Origin: Micromonospora sp. Llam0
Lineage (GTDB): Bacteria > Actinomycetota > Actinomycetes > Mycobacteriales > Micromonosporaceae
Assembly: GCF_003751085.1 (NCBI RefSeq)
Contig: NZ_RJJY01000002.1
Location: 1,054,001 to 1,118,000 of the forward strand
DNA length: 64,000 nucleotides
Direction: 5' to 3'
Made by a program: the position numbers and the translations under genes. Position 1 is the first letter of the stretch, and the number at the start of each line of letters is the position of its first letter. Positions 61,401 through 64,000 of this stretch are shown here, in pieces. Under the pieces are notes generated by a model. The model made no database searches. It was given only the letters and a program-made list of their open reading frames with translations, and was not told the origin of the DNA.

Positions 61401-62209
61401 TCAGCGAGGACAGCCACCTCATTGGAGAGAAAGAGCTCCCGCCAGAGCCGTTCCTTATGGCCGTCACTAAAAATTTTCGAATCAACCGTCTCCAGAAACT
61501 TGTCCCTGGCCAGATCCTTGAAGTTCAATTTCGGGTGACCGACCGTGTCTCGCAGTCGGATCGGAATAGGCACAATTCCACGCGCGGCCAACCTGCGAGT
61601 CAACTCGACCAAAGTCGCGGTTTTACCTGCGCCAACTCCCCCGATAAGCACAATCGGAGATCGAGTAGCCGGATCCCGAATCCTGTCGATCAGCACCTCA
61701 CACAACTCGCGGCGACCAGCCACTTCATCGATAATTTTGGTTGCAGTCGCCACCAGCTCAGTCGGCGAATCACACGCCTTACTTAGATAGAAACGAACAA
61801 CCCTCCAATGCGCGACCAGGTAATAAGCAACAAAGGCGAGCGCGATACCGACGATCGGACCGACAACGGTCTTTATCTCACCCCACGCGGCGGCCGGACT
61901 CCATCGCAACCACGGAAACCACCACGACGGGATCAGCCAGTCCCAGTGCCGCCAATGCCAAAGAAGGTTGACAAGGGGAACCACCAGCTGAAACACGATG
62001 ACAGCTACGGCGGCCGTAGGCAGCACCCACTTGAACAGGGTGTACCACCCCGTCCGGCGCCACGGGCTGGCGTCCGACTGCCGCGGCTCGATGGTGCGCC
62101 GCAGGATTGGCCGCGACTGGTACTCCACCTCCATCTCGGTCTGGCGGACCAGTTGGGCCCACCAGACGCGGGGGGACAGGAGCCAGGATCTTCCGAGCCA
62201 GCCGCGCAT
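58418..62209 (-). CDS. Membrane-anchored NACHT (STAND) ATPase
   Basis: A 1263-residue protein (1269 from an in-frame GTG at 62227). Two membrane helices (about residues 61-90 and 118-140 in the longer numbering) are followed by a NACHT NTPase: Walker A GGVGAGKT (196-203), Walker B LADGLDE (274-280), an Arg in IVSRPYD, and the helical FQYGDLKAYLQAYLAAKF. The long C-terminal helical region probably senses a trigger; it ends with a Cys cluster (Cys1172, 1176, 1181, 1199). It has no recognised effector domain. Codon use is AT-richer around 60.7-60.9 kb, with TTA codons at 487 and 560. NACHT proteins often act in antiphage immunity or signalling; which applies here is unknown. The ATG at 62209 follows a G-run that may serve as a weak ribosome site. 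Confidence 0.9.
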   Translation of the reverse strand: MRGWLGRSWLLSPRVWWAQLVRQTEMEVEYQSRPILRRTIEPRQSDASPWRRTGWYTLFKWVLPTAAVAVIVFQLVVPLVNLLWHWRHWDWLIPSWWFPWLRWSPAAAWGEIKTVVGPIVGIALAFVAYYLVAHWRVVRFYLSKACDSPTELVATATKIIDEVAGRRELCEVLIDRIRDPATRSPIVLIGGVGAGKTATLVELTRRLAARGIVPIPIRLRDTVGHPKLNFKDLARDKFLETVDSKIFSDGHKERLWRELFLSNEVAVLADGLDEAIQGAPARDSAIREAIRRAFEDGLPMVIVSRPYDPLRAMKAAVIALEPLGEGPAIDYAKGSGSLADQSIADIAIIADIAILVQAADVAESPMFLRIIRDLQRIDRLPRELCTEVGPDAKHSLRARDRVQVRLALLQRWCEALLDGHLQVDYAHTRNERKLTGRVLEAFACLGLGQESPQRVDFKEFHCPRESNIKISSVFVGQVRNLLRDQLEKEGLEKININNKDDIVIATQRGDELGLVDEEADGVRFQYGDLKAYLQAYLAAKFLFDSRSPGLLQELFGFGFGYGKGAESCLGGHQPSRELLSALVLMSRMWGQGRRSGEEKPVARRLDEYSPNQLVGLLLDRAKFQDSGGINPCWRLEMYAAALEVDAVCDRSQQERIVDELCRRWKQEFLEDPTAPDRPLDEAKLHVVRRAGDAARLLSARTTAGGHSDATPQYEKLFKIAIQEHSYRVRLAAAREVGLGGLDATRQLCREPEVLAPPPLADVTRRADGSRRLDVTRRSEVVQRSAVVQQPDPARPPAAGHGSLLRWLPWRPGRWTVKGREPVVAEERVSVRTEETRTGSWTASRPTQPAEGQQGRDEDRCQIIGWMLPLLYLSASLESQDKQDESEPDHQSRRAGAIAPGRDRTPGELARQVTEQLGWWLHALSQRDSNRPNVRFPIRAELALAQGFRLAANLRRLPRGTRVQDRSFMVERAELALRNSGYWYSQIALIQALTLLSLPDDPDAAVPPGGRVVNPWAQVRYWLRLAGSAVPGGERRMVHPFVVEVGRFCVSALLTLRPERYIWIDESETASRVGACSPSEEVRWHQTSWIPDSMGWSLLVPRAQRLLADVMLLYNLANRGDDSDRREERLTRSDRSDLPPCITDDRRALRVKRNLTTKERGEPGMTCLDGCPFRLCPLPAQGERLTYQMDQSFCARQGDLVGAIQSDFSSPEFWKRGYWQDVPRWLDIWWARFVNRAPWQAVPRRELSRFWRQMSERDLPDDRW

Positions 62210-62297
62210 CACCGTACCCCCGTCCACGGTGCGTCCAGCTGGGGCGAGGTGCCCCCTGCCATCGCGGTCAACGTAGCCCGGTCACTCGTGGTACGAA

Positions 62298-62338
62298 GGC
62301 GTCTTCGTAAAGGAGCAGTCGGATCGGTGACGCAACCG
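62298..62338 (+). repeat. Right 41-bp direct repeat flanking the NACHT gene (attachment-site-like)
   Basis: This copy reads GVFVKEQSDR and stop in the same frame as the GntR tail; the three changed bases turn GTG-CGG (Val-Arg) into GTA-AAG (Val-Lys). Frame upstream of it stays open only to a TAG near 62273, so it is a detached 3' end, not a gene. Together with 58360-58400 it delimits about 3.94 kb containing only the NACHT gene. Confidence 0.8.
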
Positions 62339-62384
62339 GCCACCGGGACAGCGGTCAGTGAAGCCTGTCGGGCAGGCTCTGCCG

Positions 62385-63353
62385 ATGCCTGTCGCCGCCA
62401 GAGTCCCTCGCGAGTTGAGGCTCGCCCCGTTCTCCGGTAGCCGCGCGGTGGCCGCCGGCCTGGCCACCTGGCAGATGCTCCGTGGCCCCGCCTGGCAACG
62501 GCTGCTTCCCGACGTCTACGTGGAGGCGGCGGCGTTCGACCCCGACGACCACCGGATGTGGTGCGAGGCGGTAGCGGTGAAGCTGCCCGTCGGCGGGGCG
62601 ATCAGCGGACTGAGCGCCGCGTACCTGTGGGGTGTCGACCTGCTCCCCCGCAGGAGCCCGGTGCACGTCACCCTGCCTCGCTCGGCCAGATTCGGCGCAC
62701 ACCCCCGGCTGGCCGTCTCCCGTCGCTCGCTCGACCCGACCGACATCACCGTTTCGTTCGGCGGTATCGCGTTGACCACCGAGGTATGCACCGCGTTCGA
62801 CCTGGGCCGTCTGCTGCCCCGGGCCGACGCGCTCGCCGCACTCGACGCGATGTTGCACCGCCGGCTGCTGTCCGCTGAAGCCCTCACCGGCTATCTCGAC
62901 ACCAACGCTGGCGGACGTGGCATCGCCCAACTGCGTGAGCTCGTCACGCTCGTCGAACCGTTGGCCGAGTCGCCGATGGAGTCGCGGCTCCGGCTCTTGC
63001 TGCACGACGCGGGCCTGCCTCGCCCGACAGTGCAGTACGAAGTACGCCGGCCGGCGCAGCAGGCGATGTCGCAGCAGGCGATGTCGCGACGACAGGCACA
63101 GGCAGCGGATGGTGCCGGCCAGGGTCGCTTCATTGCTCGGGTCGATCTTGCCTACCCGCAGTGGCGGATCGCCATCGAGTACGAGGGTGACCACCATCGG
63201 GAGCGCACGACGTTCCGCCGCGACGTGGGCCGTTACAACGCGCTACGGGCCGCCGGCTGGCTCGTTCTGCGCTTCACGGCGGACGACGTCCTCCGACAAA
63301 GCGGACAACTCACCCGGATGGTCCGGCAGGCCATCGCCGAACAACGCCGGTGA
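62385..63353 (+). CDS. DUF559 nuclease-fold protein with AbiEi-like N-terminus
   Basis: A 322-residue protein (331 from ATG 62358). The N-terminal half has the AbiEi-type antitoxin/winged-helix features (LPDVYVEAAAF, SGLSAAYLWGVDLLP), and the C-terminal part is a DUF559 Vsr-like PD-(D/E)xK domain: FIARVDLAYPQWRIAIEYEG (Asp and Glu in place) followed by HHRERTTFRRDVGRYNAL and LVLRFTADDV. Proteins of this type are common singletons in actinobacteria; activity is unproven. A direct repeat duplicates QQAMS (63057-63086). It lies immediately outside the right repeat. Confidence 0.82.
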   Translation: MPVAARVPRELRLAPFSGSRAVAAGLATWQMLRGPAWQRLLPDVYVEAAAFDPDDHRMWCEAVAVKLPVGGAISGLSAAYLWGVDLLPRRSPVHVTLPRSARFGAHPRLAVSRRSLDPTDITVSFGGIALTTEVCTAFDLGRLLPRADALAALDAMLHRRLLSAEALTGYLDTNAGGRGIAQLRELVTLVEPLAESPMESRLRLLLHDAGLPRPTVQYEVRRPAQQAMSQQAMSRRQAQAADGAGQGRFIARVDLAYPQWRIAIEYEGDHHRERTTFRRDVGRYNALRAAGWLVLRFTADDVLRQSGQLTRMVRQAIAEQRR

Positions 63354-63360
63354 TCGGATC

Positions 63361-63415
63361 GAGGGAACCTACATTGTTGTCATCCGGCGGGTTTGACGAC
63401 AATACAGGTTCCCTC
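63361..63415 (+). terminator. Long hairpin after the DUF559 gene
   Basis: Two 21-base arms (63361-63381 and 63395-63415) pair through GAGGGAACCT/AGGTTCCCTC, a two-base internal loop and ATTGTTGTC/GACGACAAT (one G-U) around a 13-base loop. It starts eight bases after the DUF559 stop. It lacks a long T-run. A terminator function is likely but a palindromic element cannot be excluded. The rest of the 280-bp gap to ppc shows no gene. Confidence 0.65.
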
Positions 63416-63632
63416 GCTGAGCAGGTGGGGGTGACCGGCTTCCCTCGCTGCGTGGGCGCCGCCCCAGAAGGGGGCATCGCCGGGTCGGCAGGTCGGACCA
63501 AAAGGAACATTTCGGGACGGTACGCCGAACGTTGAGACAAGACTCACCAGTTTCCCCGTGGCCGGGGGGATCGCCGATAACATCCAAGTTGTCGGACAGC
63601 GCCGTCCTTCGTACTCGCGTGAGGAGCGCCTA

Positions 63633-64000
63633 GTGACTGAGCTGTCCGCAAACCCGATGCCCGACGCCCAGCAACTCGCCGCCACCCAGCAACCCGCCGC
63701 CGCGCAGGCCAGCAGCGCGCAGGCAGGCAACGCGCAGACTGACGCTGCTGGCAGCGGTCAGGATCAGGACGGGCCGGACGCGGCGCTGCGGTCCGACATC
63801 CGCCGGCTCGGCACCCTGCTCGGCCAGACGCTGGCCCGGCAGGAGGGTCAGCCGCTGCTCGACCTGGTCGAGGAGATCCGTACCCAGGTGCGCAGTGACG
63901 CCGAGGCCGCCGCGGCCCGGCTCGCCGCGATGGACGTCACCACGGGTACGAAGCTGGCCCGGGCCTTCTCCACCTACTTCCACCTGGCGAACATCACCGA
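63633..64000 (+). CDS. ppc: Phosphoenolpyruvate carboxylase, N-terminal part (3' end outside window)
   Basis: The first 122 residues of PEP carboxylase, which carboxylates PEP to oxaloacetate (anaplerosis). After a 45-residue Ala/Gln-rich extension the conserved start LRSDIRRLGTLLGQTLARQEG, LLDLVEEIRTQV and LARAFSTYFHLANIT appear. The GTG at 63633 has GAGGAG six bases upstream. The gene runs off the right edge. Confidence 0.93.
   Translation, partial: MTELSANPMPDAQQLAATQQPAAAQASSAQAGNAQTDAAGSGQDQDGPDAALRSDIRRLGTLLGQTLARQEGQPLLDLVEEIRTQVRSDAEAAAARLAAMDVTTGTKLARAFSTYFHLANIT

Noticed and set aside
58401..62297. Integrase or transposase inside the repeat-bracketed interval
   Set aside because: Besides the NACHT gene no ORF of adequate size or with recombinase motifs was found on either strand.
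62273..62440. Second GntR gene at the right repeat
   Set aside because: Only the last 13 to 14 codons up to the stop match a GntR tail; a TAG closes the frame just upstream, so it is a detached fragment, not a gene.

Overview
The window is 64 kb of very GC-rich actinobacterial chromosome. It carries mycothiol metabolism (mca), a UUA-reading tRNA-Leu of the bldA type, GTG/TTG starts, many four-base ATGA/GTGA overlaps and several apparently leaderless genes. Gene content and order point to the Micromonosporaceae (inference from gene content; no 16S gene is present). Most of it is conserved housekeeping sequence.

Layout. 0-9 kb: tail of an unidentified gene, an acyl-CoA dehydrogenase, UDP-glucose dehydrogenase with a textbook terminator, and a 1690-residue polytopic membrane protein with an N-terminal zinc ribbon. 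8.3-12 kb: purK-purE behind a thioredoxin-fold DUF255 protein. 12-30 kb: a block whose order recalls M. tuberculosis Rv1075c-Rv1084 (DUF255, small membrane protein, mca, DUF4307, greA, metB, cbs, SGNH esterase), with extra genes for c-di-GMP turnover, a HAD hydrolase, threonine deaminase, an amidase, msrA and a HTH regulator. At 24.3-24.6 kb there is a compact leader: promoter, extended Shine-Dalgarno, 12-codon ORF and a three-way-junction RNA fold. 30-41 kb: BI-1 protein, tRNA-Leu(UAA), a GT-C-like membrane protein, NDH-2, a five-gene DUF4129/MoxR/DUF58 operon, a family 5 uracil-DNA glycosylase and a dienelactone hydrolase. 40.7-56.6 kb: ppx/gppA, acetyltransferase, DUF501, divIC-like, eno; lipoprotein and NudC; DUF885 peptidase; a xenorhodopsin-like rhodopsin coupled to a retinal-forming Brp/Blh oxygenase; lspA; mazG, a SurA-like lipoprotein and mfd.

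57.5-63.4 kb is the accessory zone: a small Cys/Trp-bearing protein, a one-domain GntR regulator, a 3.8-kb membrane-anchored NACHT (STAND) ATPase gene with AT-rich codons and two TTA codons, and a DUF559 nuclease-fold protein. The NACHT gene sits exactly between two 41-bp direct repeats (38/41 identical), each encoding the same GntR C-terminus. This looks like a one-gene cassette recombined into the 3' end of the GntR gene. The window ends in the start of phosphoenolpyruvate carboxylase.

Most promising for novelty: the repeat-bracketed NACHT cassette with possible bldA control; the rhodopsin with His and Ser at two usually fixed retinal-pocket positions; and the leader RNA at 24.3-24.6 kb.
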